59,208 nt of DNA from Limibacterium fermenti (GTDB lineage Bacteria; Bacteroidota; Bacteroidia; Bacteroidales; Dysgonomonadaceae), in assembly GCF_041902845.1 (NCBI RefSeq), contig NZ_CP159487.1, positions 1 through 59,208 of the forward strand. Reading direction: 5' to 3'. The position numbers and the translations under genes are program-made. Below are positions 26,630 through 35,803 of this stretch, piece by piece (the first letter of the stretch is position 1; each line of letters begins with the position of its first letter). Below the pieces are notes generated by a model. That model was not told where the DNA came from. It worked only from the letters and a program-made list of their open reading frames with translations, and searched no databases.

Positions 26630-28144
26630 TTAAAAAGAAACGCCTACAGTCATTGTCAAGCAATTACCGAAATACTTTTTTAAGGATTGATTGTACCAAC
26701 TGATTTTTAAATTCATCGATCTATTTTGTTTCAGCAGATAATCCCATTGTAAGGACAATCGGCTGCACACACCGTTCGAAGCAAGATAACGGTAATTATT
26801 ATGCAATAATTGCCCAGCGAAAGAATTTTCTTTTAGTCCCGGTACATTTAAGGTAGACCGAAGCGTATGCTGGTAAGTCAGTTCCCCGTTCACCTGCCAA
26901 AGCGAGCGCCCCGACATTTTCGAAAAGCCCATATCGGCCCCCGCAGACAGTCGCGAAAAATCCATTTTGCGTGAAGGATTGCGATGACTCTCCTCCATTT
27001 TGAAAAACAAAGCATGGGGGGCAATATGCCACACCCAGTGTTGGTGAGCGTGATTCTCGTATAAGAACTCTAATTTTCCGCCGTTTGTTTTGTTTCCGAA
27101 AAGCCGTTCTTCGGCAATCTTGTCATAGTTTCCGTATTGTGGTGAATGAAATTTGTATTCCGTTCCTTTCCGGTCTTTATATTCTGTCTGCAAGCGAACG
27201 CCCATGTGATATTTGTCCCTTTTCCATAAATAAGCAATCACCGTGGTGTATGTATCTTCGTTTACATCGGCAATAGGTAAGTTTTGGAAATCACTCATAA
27301 TCTTCTCAAAAGAGAAATTACTGTAGCCCAATGTGGCCGATAAACCGTAACGGTCAACCGGTAAAAGCTGAATATTTATTCCACGCGCGGCACCCTGGAA
27401 TCGCGTGCGCATATTATTGCCGGCAAACATATACGCATCGGTTCCCAATCCGGTATAATGAACTATTTTAGGCGCTCCTAAAAGACTATAAAAATGCAAT
27501 TCATTCCGTTGTTTGTATTTACGAAGATGGAAACCGGCCCCTAAGGTGTAACACGAAAACAAGCGGTAATGAACACCTCCGTTCAATCGTAAATCGCTTG
27601 CAATGTTATCCGGACGCGGATCTTGTGTCCGATACTCCATTAATGCCCGGTATGCCAGTTCCATTCCCCATGAAAGCAGGGAAAGCCGTTGGGCATATCC
27701 TCCGGAAAACGCATATTGTTCGTAGTTGAGATTATTGCGTCCGATGGAGTCCATCATGACATAAGGATATACGGTGGAAAAATCAGAAGTTTCATTTCCT
27801 TCCACGCCGTCTTTCTGTCCGTTGCGATAGGAAGCATTTCCCCAGATGAAGCGGCCGTCGTGACGGATAAAACTCTCCGCTTCAGCTGTGAAAAAGGTTT
27901 GTCCCGTACCCTGTTGTCGAATGCCTGCATTTCCGCTTTGCCGGTGTCCGCCGATATGCATCTGATGAAGCGACGAACGGCCGGAAAAGGCACGCGCAGC
28001 CGGATTAAAATCGGGGGCACGCGAGAAATCCGTTAGCAAAGACCGATTGTTACGGATGCGATAAAGCAACAGCGTGTCGTTTTGGGCCCCCAAAAAGAGG
28101 GGCAAACAGACCATCGCGACGAAGAGAAGGAAACGAAACTTCAT
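26630..28144 (-). CDS. DUF6850-type outer-membrane beta-barrel protein
   Basis: 504 aa with a signal peptide (MKFRFLLFVAMVCLPLFLGA). The rest is alternating hydrophobic/polar beta strands typical of an outer-membrane barrel and ends in a terminal Phe (TMTVGVSF). The mature start RNNRSLLTDFSRAPDFNPAA fits the DUF6850 family. No function is known to me for this family. The gene is 27 bases after the DUF4876 gene and 74 before the subtilisin gene, so it is probably an envelope component of the same system. Confidence 0.75.
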   Translation of the reverse strand: MKFRFLLFVAMVCLPLFLGAQNDTLLLYRIRNNRSLLTDFSRAPDFNPAARAFSGRSSLHQMHIGGHRQSGNAGIRQQGTGQTFFTAEAESFIRHDGRFIWGNASYRNGQKDGVEGNETSDFSTVYPYVMMDSIGRNNLNYEQYAFSGGYAQRLSLLSWGMELAYRALMEYRTQDPRPDNIASDLRLNGGVHYRLFSCYTLGAGFHLRKYKQRNELHFYSLLGAPKIVHYTGLGTDAYMFAGNNMRTRFQGAARGINIQLLPVDRYGLSATLGYSNFSFEKIMSDFQNLPIADVNEDTYTTVIAYLWKRDKYHMGVRLQTEYKDRKGTEYKFHSPQYGNYDKIAEERLFGNKTNGGKLEFLYENHAHQHWVWHIAPHALFFKMEESHRNPSRKMDFSRLSAGADMGFSKMSGRSLWQVNGELTYQHTLRSTLNVPGLKENSFAGQLLHNNYRYLASNGVCSRLSLQWDYLLKQNRSMNLKISWYNQSLKKYFGNCLTMTVGVSF

Positions 28145-28171
28145 TATATGATATCCTCTTGGGCAAGCCCT

Positions 28172-29380
28172 TTATTTATTTTCCATCAACGATGGGGTCG
28201 CATCCGGTATAAAGTCTACCGAAGAATTGTTGGTGTCTTGGAGTTTTTGAGTACCATCGGGATTCGTTGCCAACACCTTGCGGCGCACGCTCTTTCCGTA
28301 CCGTTGAGGATCTTTATCTACTTTTCCACAAGACGTCCAACCCATATCCAATGCCGGACTGGTAACAATCCATTGAAATTCCGATTCTACGCTCAAGTTC
28401 ACCGCATCGACCACCCATTCGTTGGGTACCTTGTAACAATCGCCATCCATCGGATAAGTTATTCCGTTAAAGACAAAATCGTAATCATAATGATAGCGAT
28501 AATCTTTTAAATATTGTTCATTCTCCACCGGAATGCGGGCAAGAATAAAACTCTTAAATCCACGGTTGTGCATCACCATCCGATCATACAAGTTAAACAT
28601 ATTCGGTACATCTGTATTATCTACTTCTCCACCCAACGAAGTCGAGTACCATTCAAAGTCGGCCTTGTTCAAATCGATAGATTGAGGGTTGTATTCCCGG
28701 TGGTCAATCGCATTATCTGCGATCACTAAATATTTTCCCGGATCCACCGGATATTCTTTTCCTGTTCCGGGAATCTGTATCAGGCAATCCACACCGACTG
28801 CTTCAGCCATAATGTCGGGGCGATAAGCATGTTTCGTCACTGTCAGAAAATCGGTTTGCCCGATGACCAAACCGTCAGCATATAAAACTTCATCGGAGTT
28901 ATTGTAAATGACCATATATTTATCCCCATTGTATTGTTTCTTTTCCGGCGTCTGTGTTCCGGTAAAGAATATTTCACTGATCAGGAAGTCGGTATGATCG
29001 ATCACCAGCATCAGCGGCAACGAAAGCACCGCTTTCTCCCCCAATACCACATTCGATTCTTTGGATGCTTTCACCTCCCCTGTTTGCCTTTTTCCATTAA
29101 TCCAATAAGATATCTTTCCTTGCACGGCAATATCGTAGGTGCCTTCGGGAAGCAATATCATTAAGGTACCCGTAAAAGGATCCGAAAGGGTTTTCTCCCC
29201 GGTATTCCGCTCGGTAAATACCGCCTGTAATTCACTTAATGTAAAATCCGTCATTTCTTCGGGACTCTGCACCGTTAAGCTCAATATGGTCGTCCGAAGC
29301 TCGTCGTTATCGTCTTGGCATGCATTAAAACCGATGGATACCATCATCATAAGAAATAAAAACAAATACTTTTTCGTCAT
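28172..29380 (-). CDS. DUF4876 lipoprotein with lamin-tail-like domain
   Basis: 402 aa; the start MTKKYLF gives a lipoprotein signal ending GFNAC (an ATG two codons upstream is equally possible). Residues about 25-120 form an Ig-like domain of the kind found in lipid-anchored surface proteins. From about residue 135 the DUF4876 part (FLISEIFFTGTQTPE, YMVIYNNSDEVLYADGL) resembles a lamin-tail-domain beta-sandwich. The family is found next to TonB receptors in Bacteroidetes. It lies 14 bases after the TonB receptor and may be its surface lid or cofactor, by analogy with SusD or HmuY; this is inference. Confidence 0.8.
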   Translation of the reverse strand: MTKKYLFLFLMMMVSIGFNACQDDNDELRTTILSLTVQSPEEMTDFTLSELQAVFTERNTGEKTLSDPFTGTLMILLPEGTYDIAVQGKISYWINGKRQTGEVKASKESNVVLGEKAVLSLPLMLVIDHTDFLISEIFFTGTQTPEKKQYNGDKYMVIYNNSDEVLYADGLVIGQTDFLTVTKHAYRPDIMAEAVGVDCLIQIPGTGKEYPVDPGKYLVIADNAIDHREYNPQSIDLNKADFEWYSTSLGGEVDNTDVPNMFNLYDRMVMHNRGFKSFILARIPVENEQYLKDYRYHYDYDFVFNGITYPMDGDCYKVPNEWVVDAVNLSVESEFQWIVTSPALDMGWTSCGKVDKDPQRYGKSVRRKVLATNPDGTQKLQDTNNSSVDFIPDATPSLMENK

Positions 29381-29394
29381 AGTCAATTTAAATA

Positions 29395-32181
29395 TTATAA
29401 TGTAAAATTTAATTCCATTCCAAAATAAGGGTCTACCGCCCTTCTGATTTTTGCACCGTAGACTTCGTATACAGGATAATAATCCAAAAGCTTGTTTACA
29501 TACAACGATACCCGCACTTTTCGGCGAAAGTTTTTAGAAGCCTTCAGGTTGACCGACATTCCAAAGGGAACGCGCTCTTTGCGGAAACTATTCGGATTGT
29601 GGGGTGTGTAAAGATACTGAAGGATCATATCCTTTTTATCCTGTTCGGTATAAGAGTGCACACTGCCGTCGGTATCGATATACACCTCAGGCGTTTCGCT
29701 GCGCGGTTTGTTTTGTGAGAGATGAAACCATGCGCATTGTACCGACGTGGAAAACTCCATGTCGAGTTCGGGCAGATAGGTATCGAGCATCACTTTGGTA
29801 TTCAGCTCCTCCCGAATATACCCTGACTCTTGTTGATACACTCCGTACTTTTCAATTCTGCGGTTATTCACCAATTGGTAAGGCTTATAATAATAGGGTG
29901 CGCTGTTACTATACTCCGTTTTAAACCAAGCGCCATCAAGGGTGAGGCGAGTCTTCAAAACATCCCATCGAGGACTTTGAAAAGTAAACTCAACTCCTTC
30001 TTTATCGATGATACTGCCATTTCCGCTAAAAGGGAAAGCATGCAAATAGGTGTCGTTCACATACGCAAGCTCTTCCAAGTCGGGACGTCCTTCATGCGTT
30101 TCAGTATAATCGTCGGGCACGATATAATCTTTATACACCAAGGGTTCCACAGCCGCTACTTGCGTACGGAAAGCCGTGGTAGTTCGTTCTTGGAAATAGT
30201 TTACCGCCAACTTATTGTTGTGAATATTGAGTTTCAACCGCAGATCGAATTTGCGGTTTTGCGCCGGGCGCAAATCATCATTGACGTGCTTGCGCTTGAA
30301 CGTCTTTATATAAATCCTCCGATAATCGGGATTGGCGTGATAATAATTCAACTGCACCGCATCTAAATAAGTATAATCGGGATACAACTGAATAAGTGTG
30401 GGGAATTTATTGCTCCAACCATAACCGGCTGTTATATCGATTTGTATCTTTCTCCCCCATAGTTGAAAGTCGGGGAAAATCCATTGAGCACTTATCCGAG
30501 GCTCGGGATAAAGTTTGCCGTACATCTCATAAGACGGCTGCAAATTCAACATCGAAGAGCCCCGCAGCCCCACATTCATCTTTACATAATTTGCAGCCAC
30601 CGGGAATCCGATCACATCTTCTACAAAAAAAGCCGCCAAATGGGAAGCGGGCACATCGGAATATGCCCTTGGGCGCGTATCGGTAGAGCCCGAAGGCGGA
30701 CGCGAAGGGTCATATATCATGCCCTGTCCGTAATTCTTATCGAAATGCCAATCGAGGCCCCCCATCACATTATGAATAAGCCCCCATGTATTAAAAGAAA
30801 GTTCAGTTGTTGCCTGTGCAAAAAGGTTCAACGGGCGGCCGTCCATCCGCAAATCCGAAACCCAATTGGAAGGAAGATAAATGCCGTCGTGCTCCCCTTC
30901 CTCGGTAGAACTCGGAATAGCGGTCGGCGTTGTAATTTGTACGAACTTGACTTGATGGATACGGTCGTTTTCATACGTGACACCGGTTTTCAATTCCACC
31001 GACTTTACCATCTTTTGGCGTGTAAAATCGAAAGATATTGTTTGCCGTAAAGAAAAGCGGTCGTTACTTGAACGGTACGAATCGATATAGGTATAATCGA
31101 TATCCGGATCGGTTTTATCCCGATCCACGGTATGTCCGAAATCGAAGTTCGGCGCCCAGTTTATTTTCACGTCACCGGCCATCCATTTCTTATTCAACCG
31201 CACGGAGGCGTTGATGCGCTGATAATTTTCCATCCTGTTGGTAGGATTCGATTTGGCATCGAGATAATCCGCCCCGACATTCACATCGAGGTTCCGCTTA
31301 TCAAACCGGAAGCCCTTTTCGGCCGCAAACAATTTGCTGTATCCGTTGGCTAAAAAACGTAACGACAACGGGGTGGTGCCTTTTTTTCGTTCAATATTCA
31401 CCACACCGCTGGTCAGGTCGCCATAACGAACCGAAGGGATACCCCGAATGATTTCTACATGGTCGATTCCGTCGGTGGATAAGGCACGCATATCGATTCC
31501 GCGATTGGTGGTCAGTCGGTACCGGTAGGCTTCGTCGCCACTAATTGATACTCCGTCGCCCCTCGAGAAAGAGTGCATGTCAGCGTTCGCCGACAAAGGT
31601 ACGCCGTCGATCAGGAATGCCGTTCCCAGCGAACTCGTTCCGTATTGATTCTCCGTATCGCTAATGGTGGACTGTCGCAAAGAGATTAAATTCACGCCCG
31701 TCAATGCGGGATCTTTCGACAGCCTTCCGGGCAGTAATTCGAGGATGTCAGTAAAAGTGACCGGTTGCAAATGCTGCATGGCTTTCCGGTCGATCAATGA
31801 CGAAGAGGTCATCCCGGCAGATTCGGTAGCGGTGACCACCACTTCATCCAACAACGTGCGATTCGACTCCATCTCAATGGTGAGGATTTTGTCGGCCGAC
31901 AAAGAAACAGATTGTTCCCAGTCGGCATATCCGATGTATTTCGATTTTATGCGATATTCCCCGGACGGAATACTTTCAATAAACAACTCGCCCTTATCGT
32001 TGGTAACTGCATTGTACGTTTTGGCTCCTGAAATCTCTACCTGCGCATATATCAACGTTTCGCGCGTGCTTTTGTCCAAAACAAGGAGACGCAGGCTCAC
32101 GAGGGGGCTTGTTTGTCCCCGCGCACTCGTAGAAAGAGGAGTTATAGCCATCAAGGCGACGAATAGTACGATCTGTTTCAC
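29395..32181 (-). CDS. TonB-dependent receptor with carboxypeptidase-like regulatory domain
   Basis: 928 aa from a GTG start at 32181-32179. This start is chosen because it overlaps the TGA stop of the PepSY gene as GTGA and gives a clean signal peptide (KQIVLFVALMAITPLSTSA); a longer ATG reading would run 55 bases into the PepSY gene. Residues about 25-115 are a CarboxypepD_reg-like domain (SLRLLVLDKSTRETL, YIGYADWE), then the TonB-box region LLDEVVVTATE, a plug (DILELLPGR, IDHVEIIRGIPSVRYGDLTSGVV) and a barrel ending in LNFTL. It is not SusC-like. The imported ligand is unknown; the adjacent PepSY protein hints at iron, haem or another metal compound. Confidence 0.93.
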   Translation of the reverse strand: MKQIVLFVALMAITPLSTSARGQTSPLVSLRLLVLDKSTRETLIYAQVEISGAKTYNAVTNDKGELFIESIPSGEYRIKSKYIGYADWEQSVSLSADKILTIEMESNRTLLDEVVVTATESAGMTSSSLIDRKAMQHLQPVTFTDILELLPGRLSKDPALTGVNLISLRQSTISDTENQYGTSSLGTAFLIDGVPLSANADMHSFSRGDGVSISGDEAYRYRLTTNRGIDMRALSTDGIDHVEIIRGIPSVRYGDLTSGVVNIERKKGTTPLSLRFLANGYSKLFAAEKGFRFDKRNLDVNVGADYLDAKSNPTNRMENYQRINASVRLNKKWMAGDVKINWAPNFDFGHTVDRDKTDPDIDYTYIDSYRSSNDRFSLRQTISFDFTRQKMVKSVELKTGVTYENDRIHQVKFVQITTPTAIPSSTEEGEHDGIYLPSNWVSDLRMDGRPLNLFAQATTELSFNTWGLIHNVMGGLDWHFDKNYGQGMIYDPSRPPSGSTDTRPRAYSDVPASHLAAFFVEDVIGFPVAANYVKMNVGLRGSSMLNLQPSYEMYGKLYPEPRISAQWIFPDFQLWGRKIQIDITAGYGWSNKFPTLIQLYPDYTYLDAVQLNYYHANPDYRRIYIKTFKRKHVNDDLRPAQNRKFDLRLKLNIHNNKLAVNYFQERTTTAFRTQVAAVEPLVYKDYIVPDDYTETHEGRPDLEELAYVNDTYLHAFPFSGNGSIIDKEGVEFTFQSPRWDVLKTRLTLDGAWFKTEYSNSAPYYYKPYQLVNNRRIEKYGVYQQESGYIREELNTKVMLDTYLPELDMEFSTSVQCAWFHLSQNKPRSETPEVYIDTDGSVHSYTEQDKKDMILQYLYTPHNPNSFRKERVPFGMSVNLKASKNFRRKVRVSLYVNKLLDYYPVYEVYGAKIRRAVDPYFGMELNFTL

Positions 32182-32726
32182 GATAGGATCACATAAATAA
32201 CAGGAATCAATATTCCTAGAAGTAAATACCATTTTCCGCGGCCGGCAATTCCTTTTTGCCCTTTCACGATGAGCAATCCCGAAATGGCTAAAAACAAAAG
32301 CGAAACGGCAAACAGGTCGGCCATCACTGTCCAGCCTCCCACCTTGTTATAATGCATCTTGTTAATCCAATATACAAAAGCCCGTTTATGATACAGTTCG
32401 TAATCGAGGTCACCGGTACGTGCATCGTATACTCCTATCCCTTTGTCGAGCAATAAACGCAGGTGGTCATCATCTATCTTCATGACCTTATTGAGTTGAG
32501 GCAAACCGCCCCGATCGGTCCAAACCACGGGTAGTTCATCGGCAGAAAGCCCGGAATGAAACAACAACGATTTATTTTCCGTTTTATAGGCCGGGTCTTT
32601 TTCATTCATATGGTTGAGCAGGATACCGGAAACGGCATAAATAAAACAAAACCCCACCGCGACAAATCCGATGTCGCGGTGCAGTTGGCGGAACCAATAA
32701 GCGATGGATTTATTTTTGAACGACAT
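32178..32726 (-). CDS. PepSY-associated transmembrane protein
   Basis: 182 aa from MSFKNKSIAYWFRQLH, chosen over a start 18 codons upstream, which has no family resemblance. The N-terminal RQLHRDIGFVAVGF segment with a following helix, a periplasmic loop of about 75 residues and two C-terminal helices are typical of PepSY_TM/PiuB-like proteins, which often reduce siderophore iron or accompany metal uptake. Conserved His in helices (LHRDIG, LLNHM, KMHYNKVGGW) may hold haem. The start overlaps the end of the preceding lipoprotein gene by 17 bases and the stop overlaps the TonB receptor start, indicating tight coupling. Confidence 0.88.
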   Translation of the reverse strand: MSFKNKSIAYWFRQLHRDIGFVAVGFCFIYAVSGILLNHMNEKDPAYKTENKSLLFHSGLSADELPVVWTDRGGLPQLNKVMKIDDDHLRLLLDKGIGVYDARTGDLDYELYHKRAFVYWINKMHYNKVGGWTVMADLFAVSLLFLAISGLLIVKGQKGIAGRGKWYLLLGILIPVIYVILS

Positions 32727-33258
32727 CGTAATCCTCGCCATCCATATAGTAAATGGGATAATATTCTTTGTTATTGGCATTCATCCATTGGCGCATCGAC
32801 TCAATATTATTGAGTTCCGCCTTGCACGTTTCGGCTGATCCGTCTTCTTCGATCTTCTGTGCCTCCACATCTTTTTCATATTGATTGATATACTCTTGCG
32901 TTAACTTCCGCTCGCGGACAATCCCCTTGATTTCAAGTTCGGAGCCAACCAACTCGCGGTTAAATCCGCCGATTTCACCGCCGGCTTCCACACGCAGGGA
33001 CGCATTTTCATCGTTACCGGCAAGAAAACAACGCTTACCGGAGTGCTTACAGGTATGTGTAACATGCCCGCGCACTTTGACGGTTTGCCCCACGAAATCT
33101 TCGGCATGCGCCAAGAGGCTGTCGAGTTCATACACGGTTAAATCGCTTACCGCTGCCGTTTCTGTTTGTTCCGCATCACTTGTTTTCTTCTGCGTAGCGT
33201 TGCCGCAAGATGCCAAAAATAGCGACATCACGGCCATTGTAATTAAAATTTTGTTCAT
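32710..33258 (-). CDS. OB-fold-like lipoprotein with Cys/His cluster
   Basis: 182 aa with a lipobox (LFLASC, Cys18). Residues about 40-120 look like an OB-fold (VGQTVKVRGHVTHTC, LVGSELEIKGIVRERKL). Within it His65, His68, Cys70, His72 and Cys77 form a dense H-x2-H-x-C-x-H-x4-C cluster that could bind a metal or haem. Residues about 120-180 are acidic and helical. It is encoded between the DUF4857 protein and the PepSY protein and would face the periplasm. No function is established; metal binding is inferred from the cluster and from the TonB/PepSY context. Confidence 0.6.
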   Translation of the reverse strand: MNKILITMAVMSLFLASCGNATQKKTSDAEQTETAAVSDLTVYELDSLLAHAEDFVGQTVKVRGHVTHTCKHSGKRCFLAGNDENASLRVEAGGEIGGFNRELVGSELEIKGIVRERKLTQEYINQYEKDVEAQKIEEDGSAETCKAELNNIESMRQWMNANNKEYYPIYYMDGEDYDVVQK

Positions 33259-33278
33259 TGAATCGTACTTTTATTATA

Positions 33279-34514
33279 TTATTTATACTTAAAATCGGGA
33301 AGAAGCAACAACGCGATGAGGCCGGCAATCCCCGTGAAAAGGAGAAATGCCGCATGGAATATTTTTCTTTTCCGCGTATTAGCCACCAACCCAAACACGA
33401 GCAATGCAAGCAGGGCATTCACTGCGAACGCTTTTATCCCGGTAAAGACAAACGCCGGATAAATATAATCGCTATCCGGGTGGTCGAACGTCAGATAAGC
33501 CGGAAACAACCACTCCGACACACGGTTCCATACACCGGGTGTACAGGCGATATGATATTCATCCACTCGCTCCAATGTTTCCGTCCGAAGAGCATAATAG
33601 CCTATACCGGACGGCGTTGTGACAGAGACAGTCCAATATAACAAGTTGCCCATTAACAACATCTCATCGCTTCGAGTATCGACAGTACCAATATCCAACC
33701 TTACGGGGCGATACTTGCCATCGTTGCTTTCGATGATATACACACCTCCCTGCCGATCGAACAGGAAACCGTAAAAGCGCTTGTCGCCGACTTCAAGCAT
33801 CGAAAAAGAAGCGATGTCGATGGAATCGCCTATCTGCGTATCACGTACGAAAGGACGATTATTCACCATCTTCAAGTGAAACAAATGCCCGTTGCGGTCG
33901 AGACAAAAATATCCTTCGTCGTACGGCTTTCGGGGATTGATATTTCCCGAGGCCCACTGCATGGGAAAAGTGAATCCTTCCTGTATCATCGCTGTGCGAA
34001 ATTGTTCGCTTTTATCTTCATTTATGCGGTTGGACTTCGCATCGATGAATTCAATGCCGTCGCGGGTCAGGCGAAACACATCGTCCGGCACTTCAAGGCC
34101 GACACGTTTCGGCATCGATTCGAACATTACGTATAAATCCGTTTGCGGTGTACGGATATCGGTGGGGGTAAAACGAAATACCACGTTTTTCGACCGCACC
34201 AATTGCGGCGTAAGCTCATATCCATCCAACGAATCGGGCATTTTACCGTCAACCATCAACTGCCGAAAATTGAGCAACGGCATCAACGAGTCGAATTGCT
34301 GTGTCGTATAGATATTACCCGATTTATCTTTCATCGGCGCCTCTTTGTCATGAAAATCAATAAAGCAAAGTTCTTTTATTATCGAACTATAATAGGCGAA
34401 AGGATAATCGGCCGGCTTGTCGGTTGCTTTCTTCAATAAAGCGGGAATCGCCCACATCGCAAGTAATGTCGCCGTTATAAGAATGATACAATATATACCG
34501 GTTTTACTCTTCAT
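33279..34514 (-). CDS. DUF4857 inner-membrane protein
   Basis: 411 aa from MKSKTGIYCII; the longer reading adds 11 residues overlapping the gene before. There is one N-terminal helix (about residues 7-25), a large extracytoplasmic domain to about residue 335 rich in short beta repeats (GHLFHLKMVN, GGVYIIESNDGKYRP, propeller-like), and two helices near the C-terminus (AFAVNALLALLVFGLV and AAFLLFTGIAGLIALLLL). This fits DUF4857, which is usually encoded next to an ABC-type permease, as here. It is probably a subunit or partner of the membrane protein at 34534-35493. Confidence 0.75.
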   Translation of the reverse strand: MKSKTGIYCIILITATLLAMWAIPALLKKATDKPADYPFAYYSSIIKELCFIDFHDKEAPMKDKSGNIYTTQQFDSLMPLLNFRQLMVDGKMPDSLDGYELTPQLVRSKNVVFRFTPTDIRTPQTDLYVMFESMPKRVGLEVPDDVFRLTRDGIEFIDAKSNRINEDKSEQFRTAMIQEGFTFPMQWASGNINPRKPYDEGYFCLDRNGHLFHLKMVNNRPFVRDTQIGDSIDIASFSMLEVGDKRFYGFLFDRQGGVYIIESNDGKYRPVRLDIGTVDTRSDEMLLMGNLLYWTVSVTTPSGIGYYALRTETLERVDEYHIACTPGVWNRVSEWLFPAYLTFDHPDSDYIYPAFVFTGIKAFAVNALLALLVFGLVANTRKRKIFHAAFLLFTGIAGLIALLLLPDFKYK

Positions 34515-34533
34515 CATTTTTATTTTTTGCAAT

Positions 34534-35493
34534 TTATTGTACGCCATCCTTAAAACGGAACATGGAATAAAGGGGTAAAACGGAAACCGCCACCACTATA
34601 GCCGCTCCATAAAAGACAAACGGGACATAAGCACCCGATTTGGCGTTGAAAAAGAACAAGGAAAGCAGGCATACGGCGATTAATGCATCACCTATTCGTT
34701 GCCGCCAAACGGGCTCCAAACTTATCCATGCCACACAAAAGTAAGCCGTTAAACCTGCCAAGAACCATGGCAGGGATGCCCACACGGCCGAAACGACGAT
34801 TTCACGGGGATAATATATGCCCAGCCATAATGCCAAAATCAGATAAGTCAATACGAAAAGAGTTACCAACACAGCCGCACCGTATGCCATCATGACCCAC
34901 ATGATCTTTCTTTCGGGCAAGGGCAAGTGAAGCGTCAGCTTCAACCGTTTATCCACCATTTCAGGCACATATTGCGATAAAGCCAGCAGCATACCGGCTA
35001 ATAAAGGCAGCCACTGCATTTGTCCCAAAAGTGTAATATCTTTTACAATGACATTGAACCAAGTCTGTACCGCCCCGTTGATACGAAACATTTGACTGAC
35101 ATTGATAAACGTGTAGGCGATAAACCCCACAAAGACGAAAGCGATAAGCAAGATGGCTTTATGCGTTTTAACCCATTCCTTATAAAATATCGTGACATAC
35201 TTTCCAATCATTTGTCCTAAAGCGCCATCGCCTATCACCATGGAGTTGAAAACGGTACTGTCGCCGGCGGTTACGACCCCATTGATTTTGGGGAACAAAT
35301 CGAACGGGCTTTCCTTGATTTGATTCGGTTCTATTTCGGTAAACAGCTCCGAAAAAGATTTTTCTTTCACATTCGAGTAATCAATCACCTTGGGCGCCTC
35401 TTCCGATTGATCCCCGGAAGCATTGGTTCCCTGCTTGTTTTGGCAGGAAATACAAACGAACACCGCAACTAACACATAAACTAATTTTCTCAT
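34534..35493 (-). CDS. Chimeric protein: flavin-reductase-like lipoprotein N-terminus fused to a permease
   Basis: 319 aa from MRKLVYVLVAV; lipobox CISC. Residues about 20-92 (SFSELFTEIEPNQ, GVVTAGDSTVFNSM) look like the beginning of the flavin-reductase-like lipoproteins of Bacteroidales, which normally run about 200 aa. At residue 95 (ATG at 35211) the sequence switches to MIGKYVTIFYKEWVKTHK followed by six membrane helices (about 110-315) of an ABC-2-like permease of the kind usually next to DUF4857. Each half is recognisable, but the first is truncated and no ABC ATPase gene is nearby. A deletion fusion is the simplest reading; the permease may still be translated from its own ATG at 35211. 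Confidence 0.65.
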   Translation of the reverse strand: MRKLVYVLVAVFVCISCQNKQGTNASGDQSEEAPKVIDYSNVKEKSFSELFTEIEPNQIKESPFDLFPKINGVVTAGDSTVFNSMVIGDGALGQMIGKYVTIFYKEWVKTHKAILLIAFVFVGFIAYTFINVSQMFRINGAVQTWFNVIVKDITLLGQMQWLPLLAGMLLALSQYVPEMVDKRLKLTLHLPLPERKIMWVMMAYGAAVLVTLFVLTYLILALWLGIYYPREIVVSAVWASLPWFLAGLTAYFCVAWISLEPVWRQRIGDALIAVCLLSLFFFNAKSGAYVPFVFYGAAIVVAVSVLPLYSMFRFKDGVQ

Positions 35494-35521
35494 ATCAATA
35501 TTGTTACTAAAATAAAGCTGT

Positions 35522-35803
35522 TTATTTGTCTCTGTAATGCCCTGCGACCTGTACGATAACGACAAGTTTTTCGCTTTCGAAAATTTCATATACCAAACGG
35601 TCTTTTTTATTTAATTCTCTACTCCAGACATCTCCTTCATAATATTTTAAAGGTTCCGGAGAGCCTCCTCCTTTTCTCGGATCATTTTCCAGTTGAAGAA
35701 AAAAAGCATCTACTTTTTCCTTGTCCTGCTTTTTCCCCGACTTTTTTATTATCTGCAAATCTTTTACAGCTCTTTTAGAGAGTTGAATTATATACTTTCC
35801 CAT
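35522..35803 (-). CDS. YoeB/RelE-family toxin
   Basis: 93 aa. The fold markers are GGGSPEPLKYYEGDVWSREL (catalytic-region Glu), KKDRLVYEIF (Arg) and the C-terminal GHYRDK with the His-Tyr pair of YoeB ribonucleases, which cut mRNA on the ribosome. The start overlaps the antitoxin gene by 16 bases. It ends 28 bases before the chimeric permease gene on the same strand, so readthrough from the toxin-antitoxin promoter could now drive that cluster. Confidence 0.88.
   Translation of the reverse strand: MGKYIIQLSKRAVKDLQIIKKSGKKQDKEKVDAFFLQLENDPRKGGGSPEPLKYYEGDVWSRELNKKDRLVYEIFESEKLVVIVQVAGHYRDK

Noticed and set aside
32182..32232. Longer N-terminus for the TonB receptor from the ATG at 32232
   Set aside because: It would overlap the PepSY gene by 55 bases and place about 17 non-signal residues before a normal signal peptide; the GTG at 32181 overlaps the PepSY stop as GTGA.
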